Of a stretch of 40,125 bases of DNA, positions 16,141 to 23,578 are shown piece after piece. The notes under the pieces were generated by a model that had not been told where the DNA came from, searched no databases, and was given only the letters and a program-made list of their open reading frames with translations. The stretch spans positions 1-40,125 of the forward strand of contig DASYYE010000223.1 of the NCBI GenBank assembly GCA_035946955.1. The letters are read 5' to 3'. The stretch is from DASYYE01 sp035946955 (GTDB lineage Bacteria; Actinomycetota; Actinomycetes; Streptosporangiales; Streptosporangiaceae). How positions within the stretch are numbered: position 1 is the first letter of the stretch; the number at the start of each line of letters is the position of its first letter. The position numbers and the translations under genes are program-made.

Positions 16141-17234
16141 GCGCCCCGGAGGCGAGCGGAACCAGCACTATGAGCGAGCCGGTCATTGGGCTGAGCTCTT
16201 ACGGTGAGACCGCCCGGTGGGGGGCCTGGGAGGAACCCGCCGTGCTGCTGCCTGCCAGTTATGCGGAACAGGTCCGGGCAGTGGGCGGCGTGCCGGTCAT
16301 CCTGCCGTCCGTGCCAGGCATCGCCGATGCCGTCAGCCGGCTGGATGGCCTGGTGCTGACCGGGGGCAGGGACGTGGACCCGGCCCGTTACGGCGCAGCC
16401 GCGGACCCGCATACCAGTGGGGTCAGCCAGGCACGAGACGAGGCAGAGCTGGGACTGCTCACGGCCGCGCTCGCTGCGGGCTTGCCCGTCCTCGGCATCT
16501 GCCGCGGCATGCAGGTCATCAATGTGGCGCGCGGCGGAACGCTGCGCCAGCACCTTCCAGCCGACGGCGGCCACACCCCCACGCCAGGCACCTACGGCTC
16601 CCACCGCGTTCGCATCGCACCCGGGTCACGGCTCGCCGGGATCCTGGGGGACGGTGAGTTCGACGTGCCAACCTCCCACCACCAGGCGGTGGACCGCCTC
16701 GGTCGTGGCCTGTCCACCACCGCCTGGGCCGGGGACGGCGTGCCAGAGGCCATCGAACTGAACCCCCTGAACGGCAATGCCGGCCAGTTCCTGCTCGCCG
16801 TGCAGTGGCACCCCGAGGTGGGAGGCGACCCCCGGCTGATGCGGGCCTTCGTGGCTGCGGCAGCCAATGCCAGCCACGCTCGGCAGGCTCACTTCGACTT
16901 ATCAGCCAAAACCCATCGCAAGTGGGGCCGGGCCGGGAGACAGGGCACGCCGCAGAGGGTGACACGATTGGCGGGTGGCGGTGTCGGTCGCGGAACTCGA
17001 GAGGGCCGCGGCCTTGGGGTGGCGGGGCACCGAGGAGTCACGGCTGGGGGAGTGGTTGCTGCGCGCGGGTGGGGGGTTCACGGGACGGGCGAACAGCGCG
17101 CTGGCTGTGGGGTCACCAGGCATGCCACTCGCCGAGGCGGTCGACCGGGTAGCCGGATGGTACGGGGCGCGGGGCCTGCCCGCGATGGTCGCCGTCCCTT
17201 ATCCGCTGGGCGGACCGGAGGGCGACGCGGTTGA
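16137..17234 (+). CDS. Gamma-glutamyl amide hydrolase, class I glutamine amidotransferase-like (PuuD-like)
   Basis: The first ~250 residues are a peptidase C26-type GATase. They show VIGLSSYGE at the start, GLVLTGGRDVDPARYG, the nucleophile elbow LPVLGICRGMQVINV with Cys near 122, TSHHQAV, and QWHPEVGGD with the His-Glu pair. It should cut the gamma-glutamyl bond and return glutamate as the last step of the pathway. After residue ~250 a ~110-residue Arg/Gly-rich tail runs out of frame through the start of the GNAT gene for 260 bases, so the normal stop was probably lost near 16900. ATG 16137 overlaps the SDR stop (ATGA); ATG 16170, behind a repeat also found before purH, is a good alternative. 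Confidence 0.85.
   Translation: MSAPEASGTSTMSEPVIGLSSYGETARWGAWEEPAVLLPASYAEQVRAVGGVPVILPSVPGIADAVSRLDGLVLTGGRDVDPARYGAAADPHTSGVSQARDEAELGLLTAALAAGLPVLGICRGMQVINVARGGTLRQHLPADGGHTPTPGTYGSHRVRIAPGSRLAGILGDGEFDVPTSHHQAVDRLGRGLSTTAWAGDGVPEAIELNPLNGNAGQFLLAVQWHPEVGGDPRLMRAFVAAAANASHARQAHFDLSAKTHRKWGRAGRQGTPQRVTRLAGGGVGRGTREGRGLGVAGHRGVTAGGVVAARGWGVHGTGEQRAGCGVTRHATRRGGRPGSRMVRGAGPARDGRRPLSAGRTGGRRG
16141..16161 (+). repeat. Short gene-junction repeat, copy 1
   Basis: GCGCCCCGGAGGCGAGCGG plus two bases, 29 bases before ATG 16170. A near-identical copy precedes purH at 20182. It may carry a ribosome-binding function for the ATG at 16170. Confidence 0.5.
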
Positions 17235-17943
17235 CCGGTTCCTTGCTGAGGCGGGATGGGGCATCCGTTCCGGGGGAGCCACGGTCATGACCGCCATTCC
17301 CGGTGTGGTCGCGGGCCGTGCCGACACCATCGGCGTGACCGTCCGGGTGGACCCGGAGCCGGACGAGGCCTGGCTGGGGATGTACCACTACCGGGGCACG
17401 AGCGTGCCCGTGGGGGCGCGCCAGATCCTGATGTCGGCTCCGTGGCAACGGTTCGGAGTTGTGCGGAAGGACCGCCAGGTCATCGCGATCGGCCGGGTGG
17501 CGGTGGCCGATGGGTGGGCCGGGCTGACAGCCGTCGAAGTGCACCCGCGGCATCGTCGCCGCAAGCTGGCCACTGCTGTGACGGCCGCGTTGGCCGCCTG
17601 TGCCGCCGAGCGGGGCGCGGCTGGCCTGTACCTGCAGATGGAAGACGACAACGTGGCGGCCCGTGCGCTGTACCACAAGCTCGGCTTCAGTGACCACCAT
17701 CGCTACCACTACCGCGTCGCTCCGGGTGGGAAGCCTCTCATTGTGGACAACCATCTGCAGCCCAGATTCCCCCCCGGATCTGGATCAGGATCTGAACGTA
17801 GCCGGTCACCACCGGTGAGAACGTTCGAGGCCGTGCGATGCTCGGTCGAGTGCGTCGCTCATGGCGCCGGTGACAGCGGCCAGGCCGTCGAGAACCCTTG
17901 CGATGATGTGGCGCCACTCCGCCGTCTGGTGAGGCTCGGATAG
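16975..17943 (+). CDS. GNAT-family N-acetyltransferase
   Basis: Residues ~10-60 contain RGTEESRLGEWLLRAGGGFTG and RANSALAVGSPGMPLAEA. The GNAT core lies about 170-250: VIAIGRVAVADGWAGLTAVE, then HPRHRRRKLATAVTAALAA (the acetyl-CoA loop, RxxK in place of the common RxxG), and ARALYHKLGFSDHHRYHYR. The acceptor is unknown. The N-terminal half suggests a fused inactive first domain. The GTG at 16975 lies inside the tail of the puuD-like frame. The last ~60 residues are low-complexity and overlap the minus-strand gene at 17806, so the true stop may also have drifted. The core assignment is secure. Confidence 0.85.
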   Translation: MAVSVAELERAAALGWRGTEESRLGEWLLRAGGGFTGRANSALAVGSPGMPLAEAVDRVAGWYGARGLPAMVAVPYPLGGPEGDAVDRFLAEAGWGIRSGGATVMTAIPGVVAGRADTIGVTVRVDPEPDEAWLGMYHYRGTSVPVGARQILMSAPWQRFGVVRKDRQVIAIGRVAVADGWAGLTAVEVHPRHRRRKLATAVTAALAACAAERGAAGLYLQMEDDNVAARALYHKLGFSDHHRYHYRVAPGGKPLIVDNHLQPRFPPGSGSGSERSRSPPVRTFEAVRCSVECVAHGAGDSGQAVENPCDDVAPLRRLVRLG

Positions 17944-18183
17944 CTGCCTGTAGGCACGTTCTGCTTCGTCGGCGGTCATCTCAAGCCTGCGGCCTATGTC
18001 GTCCCAGCTACGGCCCTTCTGGCGTGCTCCGGCGATCAGGGTCCGCATGGTCTCGGGTGTGACACCGGGGAGTTCGTTGGCGAAACCGGTAACACCAAGA
18101 TCACGTAGGTCGGCAACCACGTTTTCCGGTGTCGGCCTGGCAAGGTAGGCGGCGATCTCTTGAGCTGCGTCAGCCCGGCTCAT
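17806..18183 (-). CDS. Small protein with helix-turn-helix-like segment, function unknown
   Basis: 125 residues from ATG 18183, which has GGAAGGGG eight bases before it; an upstream GTG at 18198 is less likely. The mid-part, TLIAGARQKGRSWDDIGRRL then EMTADEAERAYRQL, resembles the GxSWxxIGxxLxxS helix-turn-helix of small actinobacterial regulators. The C-terminal ~30 residues are generic. The gene is convergent with the GNAT gene and overlaps it by 138 bases. Its start overlaps by ATGA a broken upstream frame. I do not recognise a named family. Confidence 0.65.
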   Translation of the reverse strand: MSRADAAQEIAAYLARPTPENVVADLRDLGVTGFANELPGVTPETMRTLIAGARQKGRSWDDIGRRLEMTADEAERAYRQLSEPHQTAEWRHIIARVLDGLAAVTGAMSDALDRASHGLERSHRW

Positions 18184-18309
18184 CGCTGCCCCTTCCACTG
18201 CCCGTGGAAGATGACTTCGCCATCCCCGCCGGGGTCGTCACGGTCGACATCAACACGAAAATGACCACTCGGTTCCCGCTGCGGCCTTCGTACAGTCGCC
18301 CACCTTCAT
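18180..18309 (-). pseudogene. Broken small ORF upstream of the 18183 gene
   Basis: On the minus strand an ATG at 18309 stands five bases after AGGACC and reads MKVGDCTKAAAGTEW before an early stop at 18250. The next frame is open and ends at 18180 as FRVDVDRDDPGGDGEVIFHG plus eight more residues. That end looks protein-like and overlaps the downstream ATG as ATGA, but the frame has no start of its own. Joining the two by one base would give a coupled protein of about 43 residues. A third frame is also open here, so this is a cautious call. Confidence 0.35.
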
Positions 18310-18598
18310 GACCAGGTCCTATATCGAAGCTGATCGACCTGTAAGCACGCAGGAGGTGCTCTCTTGACGGCTTGCCGGGGCCCAGCGCTGACGGGAGCAC
18401 ACGAGGCGGCTTCGCGCTGCCCGGTCGCAGGAGGCGGCGCCGGTTCCTGCCCATCGGGTTGTCTCCACACTCTGAGCGTCGCACGGCCCGGGCTGACCAG
18501 CCCACGTTTGCCCAGCCGATGCTAGTGGCGCCGACAGGCAGAATCGCAGTGACGCTTCATGAGGATCTTGGTATGGACCTGGTGCCTAAACTCGTGGG
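18310..18598. other. Intergenic region before the DUF2785 gene
   Basis: This 289-base stretch lies between divergent genes: the minus-strand small ORFs and the plus-strand DUF2785 gene at 18599. A minus frame runs through it to 18505 but has a basic, low-complexity composition, and I do not call it. I could not place a promoter with confidence. Confidence 0.3.
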
Positions 18599-19390
18599 GT
18601 GACCGACTGGCAGAAGGTGATTGACGGCGGGTTCGAGCCGCCGCCAGGCGGGGTGACCGAGGACCTGGTGGCCGAACTGGCCGGGGCGCTGCGTTCGCCC
18701 GATCCGGTGCTGCGCGACAAACAGGCGTACACCGTGCTCGCCCGCTGGGTTCCGCAGCTTCGCTCCGATCAGCGCCGCCGGCTCGGCGACGACATGGCAG
18801 CACGGTTCACCGACCCGGAGGTCCAGGCCCGCACGTTCGCCCCGCTGATCCTGGCCTGCATCGTCGAGCAGGGCGAATTCCAGCCCGCCTGGCTGAGCGC
18901 GTTCACGGACTGGTACCCGTCCGAGACCGACCTGCGAGGCCATGACCCCGTGCTGGGCTGGCTCCACGCGGTTGCCCACGGCGCAGACCTGCTCGGCGCA
19001 TTCGGCCGCAGCCCCCACGTCGATCCCGTGCCGCTGCTGGATACCGCCGCCGCGCGCCTGCTGGCCCGCACCGGATATGTGTTCGCCCACCAAGAGGACG
19101 ACCGGCTTGCCTACGCGATCGCCCTGACCCTGACCCGCCCCGAGTTGTCGCAGGCGCAGTCGCTGGCCTGGCTCGGCCCAGTCCAGGCTGACTTCGAAGC
19201 CGCCACGCCCGGCCCCGTACCGCCGCACGCTTCGAACACCATGCGCACCCTCCGTGCCCTCTACATCCTGGCCGACCGGGGAGTCCGCCCAGCATGGGCC
19301 ACCGGCGAGCCAATGACCCTGCGGCACCGAGACGCCCTCCGCCAGCGCCTGGCAGACGTCCTCGCCCTGACTGCCCCGTTCACCGGATAG
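18599..19390 (+). CDS. DUF2785 domain protein
   Basis: 263 residues, soluble and helical, opening with DWQKVIDGGFEPPPGGVTED and ELAGALRSPDPVLRDKQAY, which match the DUF2785 pattern. The remainder alternates helices like HEAT-type repeats (ARWVPQLRSDQRRRLGDDM, GWLHAVAHGADLLGAF). DUF2785 has no established biochemical role. The start is GTG 18599 in CTCGTGGGGTGACC without a strong ribosome site, so translation may begin leaderless. A hairpin follows the stop. Confidence 0.85.
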   Translation: MTDWQKVIDGGFEPPPGGVTEDLVAELAGALRSPDPVLRDKQAYTVLARWVPQLRSDQRRRLGDDMAARFTDPEVQARTFAPLILACIVEQGEFQPAWLSAFTDWYPSETDLRGHDPVLGWLHAVAHGADLLGAFGRSPHVDPVPLLDTAAARLLARTGYVFAHQEDDRLAYAIALTLTRPELSQAQSLAWLGPVQADFEAATPGPVPPHASNTMRTLRALYILADRGVRPAWATGEPMTLRHRDALRQRLADVLALTAPFTG

Positions 19391-19392
19391 CT

Positions 19393-19419
19393 CTCATGGG
19401 GATGGTTGTCCCCTATGAG
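19393..19419 (+). terminator. Hairpin terminator after the DUF2785 gene
   Basis: CTCATGGGGA (19393-19402) pairs with TCCCCTATGAG (19409-19419) with one bulged base, around the loop TGGTTG. It begins two bases after the stop and precedes purN by 76 bases. Confidence 0.65.
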
Positions 19420-19495
19420 GGTGAAAATCTGAACGGGTTGCGGGCGCGCCTCCCGAAGTTGGGGGCCGTGGGGGTGGCAGGCGGAGGGGGCTAGG

Positions 19496-20212
19496 GTGGC
19501 ACCCGTGGTGAGGTCACGGTTGGTTGTGCTGGTCTCCGGGTCGGGCACAAACCTGCAGGCGCTGCTCGATGCTTGCGCGCGGCCGGACTACCCAGCGCAG
19601 GTCGTAGCGGTCGGAGCGGACCGTAAGGGGATCGAAGGGCTGGCCCGGGCGGAGCGGGCGGGTATCCCGGCCTTCACGCACCGGGTCGCTGACTACCCGT
19701 CCCGGGACGCGTGGGATGAGGCGCTCACCCGCTCATGTGGGGAGTACCATCCTGACCTGGTCGTGTCCGCAGGGTTCATGAAGCTGCTGGGACCCAGGTT
19801 CCTCGCCACGTTCGGCGGGAGGGCGATCAACACCCACCCGTCGCTGCTCCCCTCGTTCGCGGGCATGCATGGGGTGGCCGAGGCCCTGGCCTACGGGGTC
19901 AGGGTGACCGGCTGCACCGTGTTCCTGCTGGATGAGGGCACCGACTCTGGGCCAGTGGTAGCGCAGGCGGCCGTGCCTGTCCACGACGGGGACGATGAGG
20001 GGTCGCTCCACGAACGGATCAAGGTGGCAGAGCGGGCGCTGCTGGTCGATACGGTGGGCAGGATGGTCGCACACGGGTGGACCGTCGAAGGCAGGAAGGT
20101 GAGGGTCGGGTCGAGCGAGCGAGAGGGGCGCGGTGCTGCCTGGACTGAGGAGCGGAGCGACGAGGGAAGGGAGCGCCTCAGGCGCCCCGGAAGCGAGCGG
20201 GAGACACAGTGA
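19496..20212 (+). CDS. purN: Phosphoribosylglycinamide formyltransferase (GART)
   Basis: Transfers the formyl group of 10-formyl-THF to GAR in purine synthesis. 238 residues: LVVLVSGSGTNLQALLDAC at the GAR site, SAGFMKLLGPRFLATFGGR, then INTHPSLLPSFAGMHG with the catalytic Asn-His, and DEGTDSGPVVAQAAVPV with the catalytic Asp. The family normally ends near GRKVRV. Here a ~33-residue Glu/Arg/Ser tail follows, coded by repetitive GAGCGAG-type sequence, which carries the frame to a GTGA overlap with purH. GGAGGGGG lies five bases before GTG 19496; GTG 19505 is a close alternative. FolD, downstream, makes the folate cofactor. Confidence 0.96.
   Translation: MAPVVRSRLVVLVSGSGTNLQALLDACARPDYPAQVVAVGADRKGIEGLARAERAGIPAFTHRVADYPSRDAWDEALTRSCGEYHPDLVVSAGFMKLLGPRFLATFGGRAINTHPSLLPSFAGMHGVAEALAYGVRVTGCTVFLLDEGTDSGPVVAQAAVPVHDGDDEGSLHERIKVAERALLVDTVGRMVAHGWTVEGRKVRVGSSEREGRGAAWTEERSDEGRERLRRPGSERETQ
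20182..20202 (+). repeat. Short gene-junction repeat, copy 2
   Basis: GCGCCCCGGAAGCGAGCGG plus two bases, 27 bases before the purH GTG, matching the copy at 16141 in 19 of 21 positions. It is translated as part of the extra purN tail and contains or abuts the GGGAG ribosome site of purH. Confidence 0.55.
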
Positions 20213-21783
20213 ACCAGCAGGTGGCCATCAAGCGGGCACTGGTCAGCGTCTACGACAAGACCGGGCTGACGGACCTCGCGCAGGCACTCACCGAGGCCGG
20301 GGTTGAGATCGTCAGCACAGGGAGCACGGCGGCCACGGTCGCGGCCGCGGGCGTGCCCGTGACACGTGTGGAGGGTCTGACCGGGTTCCCCGAGTGCCTG
20401 GACGGGCGGGTGAAGACGCTGCACCCCGCGGTGCACGCCGGGCTGCTCGCCGACCCCGCACAGGCCACCCACCGCCAGCAACTCGACGAGCTGGGCATCG
20501 CCCCGTTCGAGTTGCTCGTATGCAACCTCTACCCGTTCGAAGCTACGGTCGCCAGCGGTGCGGCACCGTCCGAGTGCGTCGAGCAGATCGACATCGGCGG
20601 GCCCGCGATGGTCCGCGCGGCAGCCAAGAACCACGCTGCGGTGGCGGTCGTCACCGACCCGTCGCGCTACCCGGATGTGGTCCAGGCGGCGCGGGACGGT
20701 GGGTTCACGCTGGAACAGCGCCGTCGGCTGGCGGCACAGGCGTTCGCACACACCGCGCGCTATGACATCGCCGTGGCCTCCTGGTTCGCGTCGGCGTACG
20801 CACCGGACAGCGTCGCGGCCGAGACCGGCTGGCCGGACGTGGCCGCCGCGATGTGGACCCGGAATGAGGTGCTGCGCTACGGCGAGAACCCGCACCAGCG
20901 TGCCGCCCTGTACCTGCGGGCCGGGGCGGGCGCGGGGGCCGGTGTTGCCGGGGCCGAGCAGCTCCACGGCAAGGCCATGTCGTACAACAACTATGTGGAC
21001 GCCGCCGCCGCGTGGCGGTCGGCCTTTGACTTCGATGAGCCGTGCGTGGCGATCATCAAGCACACCAACCCATGCGGTATCGCGATCGGGCCCGACGTGG
21101 CGCAGGCCCACCGCAAGGCGAATGAGTGCGACCCGGCATCGGCGTTCGGCGGCGTCATCGCCGCCAACACGGTGGTGACGCGGGCCATGGCCGAGCAGGT
21201 GGCCGAGGTGTTCACCGAGGTGATCATCGCGCCCGGGTTCGAAGACGAGGCCCTGGCGGTGCTGACCACCAAGAAGAACCTCCGGGTGCTGCGCTGTCCT
21301 GAGCGCACCGCGGGGCCCGTGGTGGAGTGGCGCCCGCTTGGCCCGGACCTGCTCATGCAGGAGGCAGACCACTTCGGGACCCCAGGGGACGACCCGGGTG
21401 GCTGGGAGCTCAAGACCGGGCAGGCGGTCAGCGACGAGGACCTGGCTGACCTGGCGTTCGCGTGGCGGGTGTGCCGGTCGGTCAAGTCCAATGCGATCGT
21501 GGTCGCCCGTGATGGCGCCACCGTCGGCGTCGGCATGGGACAGGTCAACCGGGTGGACGCGGCCCGGCTGGCGGTCACCAGGGCTGGCGCCCGGACACAG
21601 GATGCGGTCGCGGCGAGCGATGCCTACTTCCCGTTCCCGGATGGCCTGCAGGTGCTGGCCGAAGCGGGGGTCCGTGCGGTCGTGGAGCCGGGTGGGTCGG
21701 TCCGGGACGGGCTGGTCATCGAGGCCGCCAAGGCGGCCGGGGTGAGTCTGTACTTCACCGGCACGCGGCACTTCTTCCACTGA
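20209..21783 (+). CDS. purH: Bifunctional AICAR formyltransferase/IMP cyclohydrolase
   Basis: Catalyses the last two steps to IMP. The 524 residues begin with IMP cyclohydrolase (KRALVSVYDKTGLTDLAQAL, GRVKTLHPAVHAGLL, CNLYPFEATVA, IDIGGPAMVRAAAKN). The AICAR transformylase follows from about residue 200, with KHTNPCGIAIG, SDAYFPFPDGLQVLAEAG and YFTGTRHFFH as the typical C-terminus. The length is normal. GTG 20209 overlaps the purN stop and has GGGAG seven bases ahead, so purN and purH are coupled. Confidence 0.98.
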   Translation: MNQQVAIKRALVSVYDKTGLTDLAQALTEAGVEIVSTGSTAATVAAAGVPVTRVEGLTGFPECLDGRVKTLHPAVHAGLLADPAQATHRQQLDELGIAPFELLVCNLYPFEATVASGAAPSECVEQIDIGGPAMVRAAAKNHAAVAVVTDPSRYPDVVQAARDGGFTLEQRRRLAAQAFAHTARYDIAVASWFASAYAPDSVAAETGWPDVAAAMWTRNEVLRYGENPHQRAALYLRAGAGAGAGVAGAEQLHGKAMSYNNYVDAAAAWRSAFDFDEPCVAIIKHTNPCGIAIGPDVAQAHRKANECDPASAFGGVIAANTVVTRAMAEQVAEVFTEVIIAPGFEDEALAVLTTKKNLRVLRCPERTAGPVVEWRPLGPDLLMQEADHFGTPGDDPGGWELKTGQAVSDEDLADLAFAWRVCRSVKSNAIVVARDGATVGVGMGQVNRVDAARLAVTRAGARTQDAVAASDAYFPFPDGLQVLAEAGVRAVVEPGGSVRDGLVIEAAKAAGVSLYFTGTRHFFH

Positions 21784-21846
21784 GTGGGAGAGGCAGCGGT
21801 TGATAGACAGGTGAGAGCGTATGTGTGGAAAGGCTGAGGGGGTGCG

Positions 21847-22716
21847 GTGGTGACAGCACAGGTTCTTGGCGGCAAGGCAGTCGCGGCGCAGATCAAGGAA
21901 GACCTCGCGCGGCGGGTAGCTGTGCTGGCCGCCGAAGGCGTCGCGCCCGGGCTCGGCACGGTGCTGGTGGGCGATGACCCGGGCAGCCGGGCCTACGTCA
22001 ATGGCAAGCACCGCGACTCTGCGGAACTCGGCATCACCAGCATCCGCTACGACCTGCCGGCCGACACCACGCAGGAGCGGCTGGAAGAAGTGGTCGACGA
22101 GCTGAACTCCGACCCGGCGTGTTCAGGGTTCCTGGTGCAGTTGCCGCTGCCACCGCACCTCGACGCCCACCGGGTGCTGCACCGTATCGACCCGGCCAAG
22201 GACGCCGACGGGCTGCACCCGGTCAACCTGGGCCGGCTGGTGCTCGGCGAGCCGGGCCCGGTGCCCGGGACGCCGCGCGGGATCGTCGCGCTGCTGCGGC
22301 ACTACGGCGTCGAGATCGCGGGGGCGGAGGTGACTGTCATCGGCCGTGGTGTGACCGTAGGCCGGCCGCTGGGCCTGCTGCTGACCCGGCGGGACGTGAA
22401 CGCCACCGTGACCCTCTGTCATACCGGGACCAGGGACTTGGCGCGTCACACCCGCGACGCCGACATCGTGGTCGTGGCGGCTGGCCGCCCGGGCATGCTC
22501 ACCCCGGACATGGTCAGGCCGGGCGCGGCCGTGGTCGATGTTGGCATCACCAGGACCGAGGCGGGGCTGGTCGGTGACGTGGACCCAGCCGTCGCGGAGG
22601 TGGCCGGGTTCCTCGCGCCGGTGCCAGGCGGGGTGGGCCCGCTCACCCGCGCGATGCTGCTCGCTAACGTGGTCGACGCTGCGGAGTCCCGGTTCGGGGC
22701 CTTGGCTACTAGCTAG
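21847..22716 (+). CDS. folD: Methylenetetrahydrofolate dehydrogenase/cyclohydrolase
   Basis: Interconverts 5,10-methylene-, methenyl- and 10-formyl-THF with NADP, supplying the formyl donor for PurN and PurH. 289 residues: LVGDDPGSRAYVNGKHRDSA with the catalytic Tyr and Lys, FLVQLPLPPHL, DPAKDADGLHPVNLG, the NADP site VIGRGVTVGRPLGLLL, and PVPGGVGPLTRAMLLANV. GTG 21847 follows GAGGGGG; a second GTG is adjacent. It lies 63 bases after purH and is probably in the same transcript. Confidence 0.98.
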   Translation: MVTAQVLGGKAVAAQIKEDLARRVAVLAAEGVAPGLGTVLVGDDPGSRAYVNGKHRDSAELGITSIRYDLPADTTQERLEEVVDELNSDPACSGFLVQLPLPPHLDAHRVLHRIDPAKDADGLHPVNLGRLVLGEPGPVPGTPRGIVALLRHYGVEIAGAEVTVIGRGVTVGRPLGLLLTRRDVNATVTLCHTGTRDLARHTRDADIVVVAAGRPGMLTPDMVRPGAAVVDVGITRTEAGLVGDVDPAVAEVAGFLAPVPGGVGPLTRAMLLANVVDAAESRFGALATS

Positions 22717-22778
22717 TAACATACTTATTTGGCTGAGGGCGGCGGGCAGTCGTCGAGGCAGAGAGGTCGGCCAGAGTT

Positions 22779-23558
22779 ATGAACATTGTCGTCTGCGTCA
22801 AGCAGGTTCCCGACACCTGGGCCGAGCGCGTGCTGCGTGACTCAGACGCCAGGCTCGACCGGGCCTCGGTCGAAGGGGTCATCAACGAGCTCGACGAGTA
22901 CGCGATCGAGGAAGGGCTTCGCCTGGCCGAGGCACACGGCGGTGAGGTGACGATCCTCACCATGGGCCCGGACAAGGCCAGCGAGTCGATCCGCAAGGCC
23001 CTGTCCATGGGCGCCGACAAGGCGGTCCACGTGCTTGACGACGCGCTCGCCGGGTCCGACGCGCTGGCCACCTCGCTGGTGCTGGCCACCGTGCTGCAGC
23101 GCATCGGGTTCGACCTGGTCATTTTGGGTTCGGAGGCCACCGACGCCCGGATGGGCGTGATGGCCGCGATGCTCGCCGAGCGTCTTGGGGTGCCACAGGT
23201 CTCACTGGCCAGCAAGGTCGAGGTCAGCGGCAACGAGATCGTGGTCAACCGGCAGACCGACTACGGCTACGACCGGGTGCAGGCGGACCTGCCCGCGGTC
23301 GTGAGCGTGCTGGAAAAGATCAATGAGCCGCGTTACCCCTCATTCAAGGGGATCATGGCGGCCAAGAAGAAGCCCGTGGAGACGCTCAGTGTGGCGGACC
23401 TCGGGCTGGACCCCGCGCAGGTCGGACTGGCCGCGGCCGCCACCGAGGTGGTCAGCTTCGCCAAGCGCCCGCCGCGGTCCTCCGGCACCATCGTCAAGGA
23501 CGAGGGCGACGGCGGGGTCAAGGCCGCCGAGTTCCTGGCCTCGCAGAAGTTCATCTGA
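22779..23558 (+). CDS. etfB: Electron transfer flavoprotein beta subunit
   Basis: EtfB binds AMP and, with EtfA, carries electrons from acyl-CoA and related dehydrogenases to ETF:quinone oxidoreductase. 259 residues open with MNIVVCVKQVPDTWAERVL, then VINELDEYAIEEGLRLAE, LVILGSEATDARMGVMAAML and the family signature INEPRYPSFKGIMAAKKKP. ATG 22779 has only a weak ribosome site. It is 62 bases after folD and 20 bases before etfA. Confidence 0.97.
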   Translation: MNIVVCVKQVPDTWAERVLRDSDARLDRASVEGVINELDEYAIEEGLRLAEAHGGEVTILTMGPDKASESIRKALSMGADKAVHVLDDALAGSDALATSLVLATVLQRIGFDLVILGSEATDARMGVMAAMLAERLGVPQVSLASKVEVSGNEIVVNRQTDYGYDRVQADLPAVVSVLEKINEPRYPSFKGIMAAKKKPVETLSVADLGLDPAQVGLAAAATEVVSFAKRPPRSSGTIVKDEGDGGVKAAEFLASQKFI

Positions 23559-23578
23559 ACGGGAGGGTCACCGGTCCC

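Noticed and set aside
18170..18505. Minus-strand ORF of 111 residues
   Set aside because: Composition is basic and low-complexity, and the frame that ends with ATGA coupling to the next gene is a different one.
19891..22011. Minus-strand ORF of 706 residues
   Set aside because: It is fully antisense to purN/purH/folD, with Arg/His-rich composition and no motifs.
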